Notes: generated by a model from the letters alone, not told the origin. Numbered from the stretch's first letter, positions 10,235 through 19,249 are shown. The stretch: DNA of 58,312 nt from Palsa-892 sp035295845 (GCA_035295845.1 DATGIF010000030.1:1-58312); one strand, 5' to 3'. Program-made: numbers and translations.

Positions 10235-12896
10235 GCGCAATGATCCTCTTCAACTCCGGCAGACAAGAGCCGCAATTCGTGCCCGCGCGCAAGGCTTTGC
10301 CTATGTCCTCCGTGCATGACGCACCTGATGTAATGGCGTGCTTGATGGCGGCAAGCCCGACGCCGAAACAGGCGCAAATGACCGGGCCGGCGGCGGCGAG
10401 CCCCGCTGCCGGCTTTCCGGAAAGCAAAAGGCGGCGCTGGTGATCCTCGATCTTCTCGCTCTCGAAGAGCGCGCGGACCGTTTCCCACGACGGCGCTGCT
10501 TCGGCCGGCCCCAGGAACAAAGCGCCGTCCAGCCTTCCGTCCACGAAGGCCGCGATCCGATAGACGCCGCGCGTTTCTTCGGCGTATTCGGCAAATTCGG
10601 CATGGGCCGGGAAGATTCGCGCGGCGAATTCGCGCCAGGTTTGCAAGCCGTCATTCGACGCGATGAAATAACCGAAGCCGCCCGCCAACGCGACGCGCGT
10701 CCACGCCGTGCCCTGCGGTATCACGATCGGCCGCGGCGAAAGCGCAAAGCCGCGCGAAGCGAATTCCGCCGGCGCGATCGCGGCGGGCGTCGCCTTCATT
10801 TCCGGCTGGCCGGAATGGGGATCGGTGGCCGGCGCGACGAGGTCGCCGATGCGAGCGGCGCTTGCAACCTCATCGCTCCAATGGATCGGCGCGAACAGCG
10901 AGCCGAGCCGCTGATGATCGCTGACCACGACCTTCAACGCGCAGGCGCCGTGGCGCGTCGTCACGCGCGCGAAATCGCCGTGACGGAGCCCGTGCGCCGC
11001 CGCGTCGGCGGGGTTCACCTCGACGAAGGGCTCGGAAAGATGCGCGCCGAGGCGCGGGCTTTTGCCCGAGCGCGTCATCGTATGCCACTGGTCGCGCACG
11101 CGGCCGGTATTGAGCCGAAGCGGAAACGTTTCCGACAGCGCCTCTTTCGGCCGCGGAGATTCCGGCGCAATGAAGCGCGCTTTGCGATCGGGGAAGAAGA
11201 AGCCGCCGGCGCCGAAGAAGCGAGTTTTCGCGCAGACCCCGCCTGTTCGCACGGGCCATTGCGCGGGAATGAACGCGTCGAATTCCGCATCGGGGATCGC
11301 AGCGAGTGCGCCGATATCGAAATCGCGCGCGCCATTATTCTCGAACGCGGAGAGCGCGGCATGTTCGCGAAAAACATCGGCAACGGAGGAATAGGAAAAC
11401 GCATCGGCAAAGCCCATACGCTTTGCCACCTCGGCGACGATCCACCAATCCGGTTTCGCTTCGCCCGGCAACGGCAGGAAGGCGCGCTGGCGCGAAATGC
11501 GCCGCTCGGAATTGGTGACGGTGCCTTCCTTCTCGCCCCAGGCGGCGGCCGGCAACAGAATATGCGCGCCGGCATTCACGGTATCGTTGGAAACCACGTT
11601 TTCGGAAATCACGAGAAGATCGAGCTTCGCGAGCGCCTCGCGCATCGCTCCGGCGCGCGGCAGCGACACCGCAGGATTCGTCGCCATGATCCATAGCGCC
11701 TTGATCCTGCCCCGCTCGATCGCCTCGAACATCTCGACCGCCTTGAGACCGGGGCGCGCCGCCACCCGCGGCGCCTTCCAAAAGCGCGACACACGATCGA
11801 TCGCCTCGGGCGCGAAATCCATGTGCGCCGCGAGCTGGTTGGCGAGGCCGCCGACTTCGCGGCCGCCCATGGCATTGGGCTGGCCGGTGAGCGAAAAGGG
11901 GCCCGCCCCCGGCTTGCCGATGCGGCCGGTTGCGAGATGGCAATTGATGATCGCATTCACCTTGTCGGTGCCTTGCGCCGACTGATTGACGCCTTGCGAG
12001 AAGGCGGTCACGGCGCGCGGCGTCGTGCAAAACCAGTCGAAGAAACGCGCGACATCGGTTTCTTCGAGGCCGCATGCCGCGGCGGTGGCCGCAACGCCGG
12101 GCGCGATCTCGCGGGCGCGCGCTAACGCTTCGATGAAGCCCTTCGTGTGCGCTTCGATGTAACGATCGTCGAGCGCGCCGCGATCGGCAAGCTGCACCAA
12201 GAGGCCGCAGAAGAGCGCCGTATCCATCCCTGGCGCGATCGGCAGGAACAGATCCGCCTCCTCCACCGTCGCCGTCCGGCGTGGATCGATGACGACGATT
12301 CTCGCGCCGCGCGCCCGGCAGTTCGCCACCATGCGCTGATAGAGCACGGGATGACACCAGGCGGCGTTGGAGCCGACGAGCACCAGAAGATCAGCCTCGT
12401 CGAGATCGGCATAATTTCCGGGCACCGTATCGGCGCCGAAGGCGCGGCGATGACCGGCGACCGAGGATGCCATGCAGAGCCGCGAATTGGTGTCGACGTT
12501 GGCGGAGCCGATGAAGCCCTTCATCAGCTTGTTCGCGACGTAATAATCCTCGGTCAGCAACTGGCCGGAGAGATAAAAGGCGACGGCGCCGGGGCCGTCG
12601 CGCTCGACGATGCGGCGAAAGCCGTTTGCGACGGCCTCGAGCGCCTGCTCCCAGCTCGCGCGCTTGAGCGCGCCATCTGCGCGCACCATCGGATGCAGGA
12701 GCCGGCCGTCGAGCGAGAGCGTTTCGTTCAGCGCCGCGCCTTTCGAGCAGATGCGGCCGAAATTCGCCGGATGCTCGGGATCGCCGACAATGGCGGCGCC
12801 GCCGGCGCCGTCCGGCCGCGCGAGCAGGCCGCAGCCCACGCCGCAATAGGGACAGGTGGTGCGGACCGCGGGCGGATGAGAGGCCGGCGCGTTCAT
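10209..12896 (-). CDS. nasA: assimilatory nitrate reductase catalytic subunit NasA
   Basis: Cytoplasmic molybdenum enzyme of 895 residues reducing nitrate to nitrite. The N-terminus has the [4Fe-4S] motif C15-x2-C18-x3-C22-x26-C49, followed by the Mo-bis-MGD domains (SGQLLTEDYYVANKL, RLCMASSVAGHRRAFG, NPAVSLPRAGAMREAL) and the C-terminal cofactor-binding domain (LRLNTGRVRDQWHTMTRSGK). The tail carries a BFD-like [2Fe-2S] domain with C841, C843, C875 and C878, so electrons probably enter there. There is no Tat signal, as expected for NAS. ATG 12896 lies 2 bp after the stop of the upstream reductase gene, implying translational coupling. Confidence 0.95.
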   Translation of the reverse strand: MNAPASHPPAVRTTCPYCGVGCGLLARPDGAGGAAIVGDPEHPANFGRICSKGAALNETLSLDGRLLHPMVRADGALKRASWEQALEAVANGFRRIVERDGPGAVAFYLSGQLLTEDYYVANKLMKGFIGSANVDTNSRLCMASSVAGHRRAFGADTVPGNYADLDEADLLVLVGSNAAWCHPVLYQRMVANCRARGARIVVIDPRRTATVEEADLFLPIAPGMDTALFCGLLVQLADRGALDDRYIEAHTKGFIEALARAREIAPGVAATAAACGLEETDVARFFDWFCTTPRAVTAFSQGVNQSAQGTDKVNAIINCHLATGRIGKPGAGPFSLTGQPNAMGGREVGGLANQLAAHMDFAPEAIDRVSRFWKAPRVAARPGLKAVEMFEAIERGRIKALWIMATNPAVSLPRAGAMREALAKLDLLVISENVVSNDTVNAGAHILLPAAAWGEKEGTVTNSERRISRQRAFLPLPGEAKPDWWIVAEVAKRMGFADAFSYSSVADVFREHAALSAFENNGARDFDIGALAAIPDAEFDAFIPAQWPVRTGGVCAKTRFFGAGGFFFPDRKARFIAPESPRPKEALSETFPLRLNTGRVRDQWHTMTRSGKSPRLGAHLSEPFVEVNPADAAAHGLRHGDFARVTTRHGACALKVVVSDHQRLGSLFAPIHWSDEVASAARIGDLVAPATDPHSGQPEMKATPAAIAPAEFASRGFALSPRPIVIPQGTAWTRVALAGGFGYFIASNDGLQTWREFAARIFPAHAEFAEYAEETRGVYRIAAFVDGRLDGALFLGPAEAAPSWETVRALFESEKIEDHQRRLLLSGKPAAGLAAAGPVICACFGVGLAAIKHAITSGASCTEDIGKALRAGTNCGSCLPELKRIIAHERSAQTV

Positions 12897-12898
12897 GT

Positions 12899-14518
12899 TC
12901 AATAGACGTCGGTCTGATAACGCCCGCGCTTCTTGAGATCGGCGACGAAGGCGATCGCCTCGTCGGTCGAGCGCGCGCCGCAAGCGGCGACGATTTCGAT
13001 CAACGCGCGTTCGACGTCCTTCGCCATGCGTTTGGCGTCGCCGCAGACATAGACATGCGCGCCGTCGGCGAGCCACGCCCACAATTCGCGGCCGTTCTCG
13101 CGCATGCGATCCTGCACATAAATTTTCTCGTCGCCGTCGCGCGACCAGGCGAGCGACAGGCGCGTGAGCACGCCCGCCGCCTTCATGCCCATCAGTTCGT
13201 CCTCGTAGAAGAAATCGCAGGCGCTCCGCTGATGGCCGAAAAAGAGCCAGTTGCGGCCGGGCGCCTTCACCGCCATGCGCTCATACAAAAAAGCGCGGAA
13301 TGGCGCGACGCCGGTGCCGGGGCCGATCATGATGATCGGCACCGACGGATCGGCGGGCAGGCCAAAATGCTCCGCCTTCTGCACATAGACCTTGATTTTT
13401 TCTTCCGGCGCGAGCCGATCGGCGAGGAAGGTCGAGGCCACGCCCAGGCGATCGCGGCCGTCGATCTGGTAGCGCACGGCGTCGACGGTCAGCGAAATAA
13501 GAGTGGGATTGATCTTCGGGCTCGAGGAGATCGAATAGAGCCGCGGCTGCAAGGGCTCGAGCGCCTCGATGAAGGCTTCGGCGCCGGGACGCACGCCCGC
13601 GAATTTTTCCATCGCCGCGAGCACGTCGAGGGTTGCCGCGTCGCCGTCGGGATCCTCGCCCGCCGCGAGCGCCCGCGCCTTCTGCCTGAGCTTGCCGCCG
13701 GCCAGATACGAATAGAGCTGGAACAGGCTGTCGGGCGCGGGCGACAGCGAAACGTCGTGGGCGAGCACGTCGGAGAGCGTGCGGCTGCCGATCGGCGAAT
13801 CGGGCGCGGCGCCGAGTTCCTCGCAAATCGCCGCAACCAGGCGCGCGTCGTTCGCCGGAAAAAATCCGAAGGAATCGCCGACGGCATAGTCGATGCCGCT
13901 GCCGCCAAGGTCGAATTCGACGTGCCAGGTCTCCTTTTCGGAGCCCTGCTTGTTCAGCCGCGTGCGCGAGCGAAAGGTCGCGACCGCCGGATTGTCGCGC
14001 GAGCGTCCGGCCGCGCCCGCCGGCCGCTCTCCGACTTTCTCCGCAGCCGCGTGCCCATTCACGACCGCCAGCGGTGCTGTGTCCAACTCCTCGTAGAGCT
14101 TCTTCAGCATGCGCGCGGTTTCCTTGCCGCCGGGCACGCAGAGATTCAGCCGCTCTTCTTTCTTGGCGAAGATCGCGTCGGAATAGTCGTTGCAATTGTA
14201 GCCGCACTGGCCGCAATCCTGCTGCGCCATCGCCGCCATCATGCGGCGGCGGAGCGGACGGCCTTCGGCGCGCTGCATGCGCTCGGCCATCGGCAAGGTC
14301 TGGTCGTGCCACGGCGCCTCGCCGTCATCGCCGTCGTCGAGCGGGCCTTTGGCGCCGCCCATGAGGGCCGCGGATTCCGCCGGCGAAAGCGCCGTCACCC
14401 CGTCGTCGAGAGAAACGAGGCCGGCGAAAAATCCGTTCAGCCAGACGCGCTGCTCGGGCGAGAACGGCGCGCTCTCGGGAATGATCATCGGGATCGGCGG
14501 ACGCGCAGGCTGGTTCAT
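12899..14518 (-). CDS. CysJ-like reductase with N-terminal Fe-S domain (sulfite reductase alpha-like)
   Basis: Predicted NADPH-dependent electron donor of 539 residues. The C-terminal two thirds is the FAD/NADPH module of the CysJ/P450-reductase family: the FAD loop RLYSISSSPK, the nucleotide loop GPGTGVAPFRAF and the typical end GRYQTDVY. The flavodoxin (FMN) domain of CysJ is absent. In its place residues 100-130 show C102-x2-C105-x3-C109-x17-C127-VPGG, which looks like the four-cysteine [4Fe-4S] domain of RnfB/corrinoid Fe-S proteins. Lying between the nitrite reductase and nasA, it is more likely a donor to one or both than a sulfite reductase subunit. Its first 4 bp overlap the nitrite reductase stop. 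Confidence 0.8.
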   Translation of the reverse strand: MNQPARPPIPMIIPESAPFSPEQRVWLNGFFAGLVSLDDGVTALSPAESAALMGGAKGPLDDGDDGEAPWHDQTLPMAERMQRAEGRPLRRRMMAAMAQQDCGQCGYNCNDYSDAIFAKKEERLNLCVPGGKETARMLKKLYEELDTAPLAVVNGHAAAEKVGERPAGAAGRSRDNPAVATFRSRTRLNKQGSEKETWHVEFDLGGSGIDYAVGDSFGFFPANDARLVAAICEELGAAPDSPIGSRTLSDVLAHDVSLSPAPDSLFQLYSYLAGGKLRQKARALAAGEDPDGDAATLDVLAAMEKFAGVRPGAEAFIEALEPLQPRLYSISSSPKINPTLISLTVDAVRYQIDGRDRLGVASTFLADRLAPEEKIKVYVQKAEHFGLPADPSVPIIMIGPGTGVAPFRAFLYERMAVKAPGRNWLFFGHQRSACDFFYEDELMGMKAAGVLTRLSLAWSRDGDEKIYVQDRMRENGRELWAWLADGAHVYVCGDAKRMAKDVERALIEIVAACGARSTDEAIAFVADLKKRGRYQTDVY

Positions 14519-16287
14519 TCGGCCGCCTCCCGCGCGAACATTTCCTGCAAGGCTTCGATCGGGTGGCGGCGGGTGAAGGCGAGAAACGTCTCCTCGTTCG
14601 AAGCGCGGTTCGAGAGATACCCTTTCAGCATCCGCTCGACGGTCTTCGGCGCGTCCCCGGCCTTGACGTCGCGATAGAGTTCGCGGCCGAGCGCCGCCTC
14701 CGGCCCGAAGCCGCCGCCGACCATGATGTGATAGCCCTCGACGGTTTCACCCTCCTCGGACGTTTCGACGCGCGCGCCGATGAGGCCGATATCGCCGATG
14801 TAGTGCTGGGCGCAGGAATTGTGGCAGCCGGTGAGATGGATGTTCACGGGGCCGTCGAGCGCCACGCGCGCTTCGCACCAGCGCGCGATCTCCTCCGCAT
14901 GGCCCTTGGTGTCGGAGGCCGAGAAGCGGCAGCCCTTGTTGCCGGTGCAGGCGATGAGGCCGGCGCGGATCGGCGTGGCTTTCCAGGCGAGCCCGAGTTT
15001 TTCGATCGCGGCCTTGGCGAGCGCCACTTTTTCATCGGGCACGCCGGAAATCAGCAGGTTTTGCCAGACCGTCAAACGAACATCGCCATCACCCAAATCC
15101 TGGGCGAGCTTGGCGAGCCCGCGCATCTGCATGGCGCTGATCTTGCCGACCGGAAAGAGGACGCCGATCCAGTTCAGGCCTTCCTGCTTCTGCGCGTGCA
15201 CGCCGATGTGGGCGGAACGGTCGAAGGCGGGACGCGGCGCGATCGCCTCGGAGGGAACGCGCGTGAGCGTCGTGCCGAGCTTTTCCTCGACCGCGGCGAG
15301 AAACTTGTCGAAGCCCCAGGCATCGAGCACGTATTTCAGCCGCGCCTTGTTGCGGTTGGTGCGGTCGCCGTGATCGATGAAGACGCGCACGATCGCATCG
15401 GCGATTTTGGTCGCTTCCCCGTGGCGCAGGATTACGCCGGTGTCGCGGGCGAAATCCTTGTGGCCGGTAATGCCGCCGAGCACGAGCCGGAAGTAAACAC
15501 CCGCCTGCAGACCGAAGCCGTCCTTCACCTCGACCGCCTGGAAGCCGATATCGTTGGTATCCTCGAGCACGGCGATTTTGCCTGCGCCGTCGAAGCCGAC
15601 ATTGAACTTGCGCGGCAGGCCGTAGAGCAGGCGCCCGCTCAGGATATGAAAGTGCCACTCGCGCGCGAAGGGACGCGTGTCGAGCAGTTCCTGCGGATCG
15701 ATGCCTGCCGTCGGCGTGCCGGTGACGTTGCGGATGTTGTCGGCGCCAGCACCGCGCGTGCAAAGGCCGAGGTCGACGATCTCCTCGATCATGGCGACCG
15801 CGTTCTTCGCCGCGATCTCGCGGATCTGCAGATTGGCGCGCGTGGTCACGTGCGAATAGCCGCCGCCATACCGCTCGGCGAGGTCGGCAAGTCCCGCAAA
15901 TTGCCAATGCTTGAGAATGCCGTTGGGAATGCGCAGCCGGCACATATAGGAGTTCTGCGCCGGGGCGACGTAAAACAACCCGTAGTACCGCCAGCGGAAA
16001 TTGTCCGCGGCATTGGGGAATTCATCCTTCGCCGCCTGTTCCTTCAGCCGCCCATAGGCGTCGAACGGATGCTCGTCGCGCTTGAATTTTTCCTGCTCCG
16101 AAAGCTTGCCGCCCGCGGCGAGTACGCGATCTTGCGCGGCGAAATGCGGGGCGTCCGGCCCTTCGTGCCGGCCGGCCGCGGCGCCTGCGCCCTTCGGCAT
16201 GAGCCCGCGCGCCGCGCGCGCGATTTGCAGGCCGGACGTGAAGCCTTCGAGATAGCGCTTCTGCTCCGGCGTGAAGTCGCTCGACAT
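14515..16287 (-). CDS. nirA: siroheme nitrite reductase (NirA/ferredoxin type)
   Basis: Siroheme/[4Fe-4S] enzyme of 590 residues reducing nitrite to ammonium. It has the two-fold ferrodoxin-like repeat of the family (GLFYVAPAQNSYMCRLRIPNG and HVTTRANLQIREI in the first half; GVLFPVGKISAMQMRGLAKLA and RLTVWQNLLI in the second) and the cluster ligands C447-x5-C453 (ACTGNKGC) and C488-x3-C492 (TGCHNSC). ATG 16287 is chosen; a GTG 6 bp upstream overlaps the stop of the previous gene. Sulfite reductases share the fold; nitrite is inferred from the nitrate operon. Confidence 0.9.
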   Translation of the reverse strand: MSSDFTPEQKRYLEGFTSGLQIARAARGLMPKGAGAAAGRHEGPDAPHFAAQDRVLAAGGKLSEQEKFKRDEHPFDAYGRLKEQAAKDEFPNAADNFRWRYYGLFYVAPAQNSYMCRLRIPNGILKHWQFAGLADLAERYGGGYSHVTTRANLQIREIAAKNAVAMIEEIVDLGLCTRGAGADNIRNVTGTPTAGIDPQELLDTRPFAREWHFHILSGRLLYGLPRKFNVGFDGAGKIAVLEDTNDIGFQAVEVKDGFGLQAGVYFRLVLGGITGHKDFARDTGVILRHGEATKIADAIVRVFIDHGDRTNRNKARLKYVLDAWGFDKFLAAVEEKLGTTLTRVPSEAIAPRPAFDRSAHIGVHAQKQEGLNWIGVLFPVGKISAMQMRGLAKLAQDLGDGDVRLTVWQNLLISGVPDEKVALAKAAIEKLGLAWKATPIRAGLIACTGNKGCRFSASDTKGHAEEIARWCEARVALDGPVNIHLTGCHNSCAQHYIGDIGLIGARVETSEEGETVEGYHIMVGGGFGPEAALGRELYRDVKAGDAPKTVERMLKGYLSNRASNEETFLAFTRRHPIEALQEMFAREAAE

Positions 16288-16289
16288 GG

Positions 16290-17504
16290 TCACGCCGCCG
16301 CGCGCAAGGCGAGCGCGCGTCCGAAAATCAGGTCATCGCGGAAGCCGTCGATCGGCGCGCCGGAACGGATGAGATCGAGATACCAGAGCCCGTCGGCGGT
16401 ATCGCCATAGAGCACGGCGCCGACGAGCCTGCCGGCCGCGATCACGAGCTTTTTGTACGTGTCGAGGCCGGGATCGGAGAGCATGATCTCCTCGCAGCCC
16501 GCGCCGCCGAGGAAATTGCCGGCGGAGAAAACATTCACGCCTGAAACCTTAAGATTAGTCGCGAGCACGCTGCCGTCGTAGCGCGCATGACGGCCCGCGA
16601 GACGCTCGGCGAGCACGCGCGCCTGCTCATAGCCCGGCTCCACGAGGCCGTAGCACTGGCCGGCATATTCCGCGCATTCGCCGATGGCGAAAATGCCGGC
16701 GGCGCTCGTCTCGAGCCGGTCGTCGACGACGATGCCGCGATTGACGGCAAGGCCGGCGGCGGCCGCGATATCGGCGCGCGGTTGAATGCCGGCGGCGACG
16801 ATCACGAGATCGGCGGCAATCGTGCGGCCGTCCTTCAAGGCGACGCCATCGACCCGGTGCGTGCCGGCAATCCGCGCTGTTTCGGCGTTCAGCAGAACCT
16901 CGACGCCTTTTTTCTCGATCGCGCGCGCGAGGATTGCGCCCGCACGCGGGTCGAGCTGCCGCTCCATCAGCCGGTCCATGAGGTGGATGAGAGTGACGCG
17001 GGCGCCGTGTTTGGCGAGGCCGTGCGCCGCCTCGATGCCGAGGAGCCCGCCGCCGATCACGGCGATGCGCCGGCCGGGCGAGGCAATCGCGGTCATTGCG
17101 TTCACGTCGCGGATATCGCGAAAAGTGAGAACGCCGGGAAGATCGATGCCGGCGACGGGAAGCCGCAAGGGGCGGGAGCCGGTGGCGAAGACGAGCTTCG
17201 AGAACGAAAGCGCGCGTCCGTCGGCGAGCGTCACGCTACGGCGCCCGATGTCGACGCTTTCCGCCGCGCAGCCATAGCGGAGCGTAACGCCGCGGTCGCG
17301 CCACCAGCGCGCGGGCTTCAACTCAATGTCGGAGGGCGCAATTTCCTTGGCGAGCAGCGAAGACAGAAGAATTCGATTGTAGGCGAGCCGCGGCTCCTCG
17401 CCGACGACGGCGACGGCGTAGCGGCCGAGCGCGCGCGCCAACAGCTCCTCAACGAGCCGCGCGGCGGCCATTCCGTTTCCGATCACAACGAGCGGTTCGC
17501 TCAT
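16290..17504 (-). CDS. NirB-like FAD/NAD(P)H oxidoreductase
   Basis: FAD-dependent pyridine nucleotide oxidoreductase of 404 residues, corresponding to the N-terminal reductase part of NirB/NasB. It shows the FAD fold (LVVIGNGMAAARLVEELL), the NAD fold (RRIAVIGGGLLGIEAAHGLAKHGA), and the family segment GIFAIGECAEYAGQCYGLVEPGYEQARV. The BFD, siroheme and Rieske parts of full NirB are missing; the siroheme enzyme is a separate gene directly downstream. It probably feeds electrons from NAD(P)H into that system. ATG 17504 has AAGGGA upstream; a TTG 6 bp earlier is the alternative. Confidence 0.85.
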   Translation of the reverse strand: MSEPLVVIGNGMAAARLVEELLARALGRYAVAVVGEEPRLAYNRILLSSLLAKEIAPSDIELKPARWWRDRGVTLRYGCAAESVDIGRRSVTLADGRALSFSKLVFATGSRPLRLPVAGIDLPGVLTFRDIRDVNAMTAIASPGRRIAVIGGGLLGIEAAHGLAKHGARVTLIHLMDRLMERQLDPRAGAILARAIEKKGVEVLLNAETARIAGTHRVDGVALKDGRTIAADLVIVAAGIQPRADIAAAAGLAVNRGIVVDDRLETSAAGIFAIGECAEYAGQCYGLVEPGYEQARVLAERLAGRHARYDGSVLATNLKVSGVNVFSAGNFLGGAGCEEIMLSDPGLDTYKKLVIAAGRLVGAVLYGDTADGLWYLDLIRSGAPIDGFRDDLIFGRALALRAAA

Positions 17505-17583
17505 CCTCAATTCCCTTGGATGGGCTCGATCAGCTCGCCGCGCCCTTGCGGCACTCGCCCGCGACCGTGCGGGAACCCGTCGC

Positions 17584-17617
17584 GGCCGTAAGCCGCGCTT
17601 TCAGGCGGCTTACGGCC
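17584..17617 (-). terminator. intra-operon hairpin between narK and the reductase genes
   Basis: Perfect 13-bp inverted repeat, GGCCGTAAGCCGC with GCGGCTTACGGCC around an 8-nt loop, 15 bp past the narK stop. There is no U-run, so it is more likely an mRNA-stabilising or partial attenuation structure than a full terminator. Confidence 0.6.
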
Positions 17618-17632
17618 ATGCGTATGCCTGCC

Positions 17633-19018
17633 TCACACGCGCGCGTGGGCGAGACTTGCCTGGCGCGGCGCGCCAAAGCCCTTGTGCAGGTAGTACCACC
17701 AGGTGAGCGCAAGGCAGGTCATGTAGAACGCCAGGAACACTTCCAGCGCGAGGTGCGGGCCACCGGTCGCGGCGATCGAGGCGCCGAAGCCGCGCGGGAT
17801 CAGGTAACCGCCGCAAGCGCCGATCGCGCCGATGAAGCCGAGCGCGGAGCCGCCCTCGATTCTGGCCGCACTGATCGCCGCCAAGCGATCGGCTTCGCTC
17901 GTGCCTTTTGCTTCGCGCAGCTTCTCCTCGCGGAAGATCGACGGGATCATCCGGTAGGTCGAGCCGTTGCCGATGCCGGTGGTGATGAAGAGAATCAGGA
18001 ACATCGCGAGGAAGCCCGCGAATTCTTTCATCTCGACGAAATACATGACGCCGACCGTCGCCAGCGCCATGGCCACGAAATTCCAGAACGTCACGATCGC
18101 GCCGCCGACTTTATCGGCGAGCAGACCGCCCAGCGGACGCGACAGCGAACCCAGGAGCGGCCCGAGAAACGCGATCGCCACCGTCACCTCCGGGAATTGC
18201 GTCTTGATCAGGAGCGGGAACGCCGCCGAGTAGCCGATGAAAGAGCCGAACGTGCCGATGTAAATGTAGGACATGATCCAGGTGTGCTTGCGCTTTACGA
18301 CCGCGAGCGCTTCTTTCAAGCTCGAGCGCGCGGAGGTGAGGTTATTCATGAAGAAAATCGCCCCGAACACCGCGATCACCAGCGGCAGAAGCCACATCAG
18401 CCCGGCGTTCTGGAGATAAATTCCGCCGGGACCGGGCGCGGCCTGATAAAGATTGATCAGCCCGACGCCGAGGAGGATCGGCGTCAACAGCTGCACGCTG
18501 CTCACGCCAATATTGCCGCCGGCGGCGTTGAGGCCGAGCGCCCAGCCCTTCATGCGGTCGGGGAAGAAGAACGAGATGTTGGTCATGCTCGAGGCGAAGT
18601 TGCCGCCGCCGAGACCGGCCGTGGATGCCACCACCAGCATCAGCCAGAACGGCGTGTCGGGTTGGGTCACGAAATAGGAAAGCGCGATTGTCGGAATGAA
18701 CAGCGCCATGGCGCTGAAGATCGTCCAGTTGCGGCCGCCGAACGCCGTCACCGCGAAGGTGTAGGGAAACCGCATGAGCGAGCCGATCAGCCCGGGCAGC
18801 GCCACGAGCTGAAACAACTGATCGGTCGTGTAGTGAAAGCCCGCTTGCGGCAGCTTGGTCGCGACGATCGACCAGATCAGCCAGATCGAAAAGCCAAGAT
18901 TCTCGGCCACGATCGACCAGATCAGATTGCGCCGGGCAATGGCCTGGCCTTTGGTCTTCCAGTACGTTTCGTTTTCCGGATCCCAATCCGAAATCCAACT
19001 CGTCTTCGGTTCACTCAT
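17633..19018 (-). CDS. narK: nitrate/nitrite transporter, NarK family MFS
   Basis: Inner-membrane transporter of 461 residues in the nitrate/nitrite porter family. It has about 12 hydrophobic helices and the nitrate-signature glycine-rich segments AGLGGGNFASSMTNISFFFP and GNGSTYRMIP. An N-terminal soluble stretch (SWISDWDPENETYW) precedes helix 1. ATG 19018 has AGAAGG upstream, and a longer in-frame start is unlikely. It is the first gene after the regulated leader and so the entry point of nitrate into the pathway. Confidence 0.93.
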   Translation of the reverse strand: MSEPKTSWISDWDPENETYWKTKGQAIARRNLIWSIVAENLGFSIWLIWSIVATKLPQAGFHYTTDQLFQLVALPGLIGSLMRFPYTFAVTAFGGRNWTIFSAMALFIPTIALSYFVTQPDTPFWLMLVVASTAGLGGGNFASSMTNISFFFPDRMKGWALGLNAAGGNIGVSSVQLLTPILLGVGLINLYQAAPGPGGIYLQNAGLMWLLPLVIAVFGAIFFMNNLTSARSSLKEALAVVKRKHTWIMSYIYIGTFGSFIGYSAAFPLLIKTQFPEVTVAIAFLGPLLGSLSRPLGGLLADKVGGAIVTFWNFVAMALATVGVMYFVEMKEFAGFLAMFLILFITTGIGNGSTYRMIPSIFREEKLREAKGTSEADRLAAISAARIEGGSALGFIGAIGACGGYLIPRGFGASIAATGGPHLALEVFLAFYMTCLALTWWYYLHKGFGAPRQASLAHARV

Positions 19019-19116
19019 CGAAAAATTCCTTCTCTGGCGTTGGTGCAATTGCGACCGTTGCGCTCTCTGTCGCTTCCCCTGTCGATCCGCCGTTCGTTTT
19101 CCTCCTTCGCGCCAAT

Positions 19117-19166
19117 AAAAAACGCCGCGAAAGCACGAGCGCTCTCGCGCTCAAGCTCGGCGGCGT
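19117..19166 (-). terminator. intrinsic terminator in the nitrate-operon leader
   Basis: On the minus strand ACGCCGC (19166-19160) pairs with GCGGCGT (19128-19122). An inner stem GAGCGC-GAGA-GCGCTC caps the hairpin, and six U residues follow (19122-19117). It lies about 100 nt before the narK start, so transcription would stop before the operon unless antiterminated. Confidence 0.8.
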
Positions 19167-19190
19167 CGTTGCCTTGGCCCGTCGTTGGGC
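19162..19190 (-). promoter_or_regulatory. two-hairpin ANTAR (NasT) binding element
   Basis: Two small hairpins stand 3 nt apart in the leader RNA. P1 is GCCC-AACGAC-GGGC (19190-19177) and P2 is GGC-AACGAC-GCC (19173-19162). Both loops are identical hexamers with A at position 1 and G at position 4, which is the established recognition pattern of ANTAR antiterminators. The 3' arm of P2 shares bases with the 5' arm of the terminator (19160-19166), so the two folds exclude each other. The short P2 stem is the weak point. Confidence 0.75.
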
Positions 19191-19232
19191 GGCGCTCCGC
19201 GACGGCGCGAAGCACCTCTCGGAGGGAGGTAA

Positions 19233-19249
19233 TTCAATCTTCGTGCCAG
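19233..19249 (-). promoter_or_regulatory. sigma-54 promoter of the nitrate operon
   Basis: Minus strand CTGGCACGAAGATTGAA matches the -24/-12 consensus TGGCACG-N4-TTGC except for A in place of C in the -12 element. The predicted start is near 19222, giving a leader of about 200 nt that contains the hairpins and the terminator before narK. Confidence 0.7.

Noticed and set aside
14563..16410. 615-codon open frame antisense to the siroheme nitrite reductase
   Set aside because: Shadow frame; siroheme and cluster motifs lie on the minus strand.
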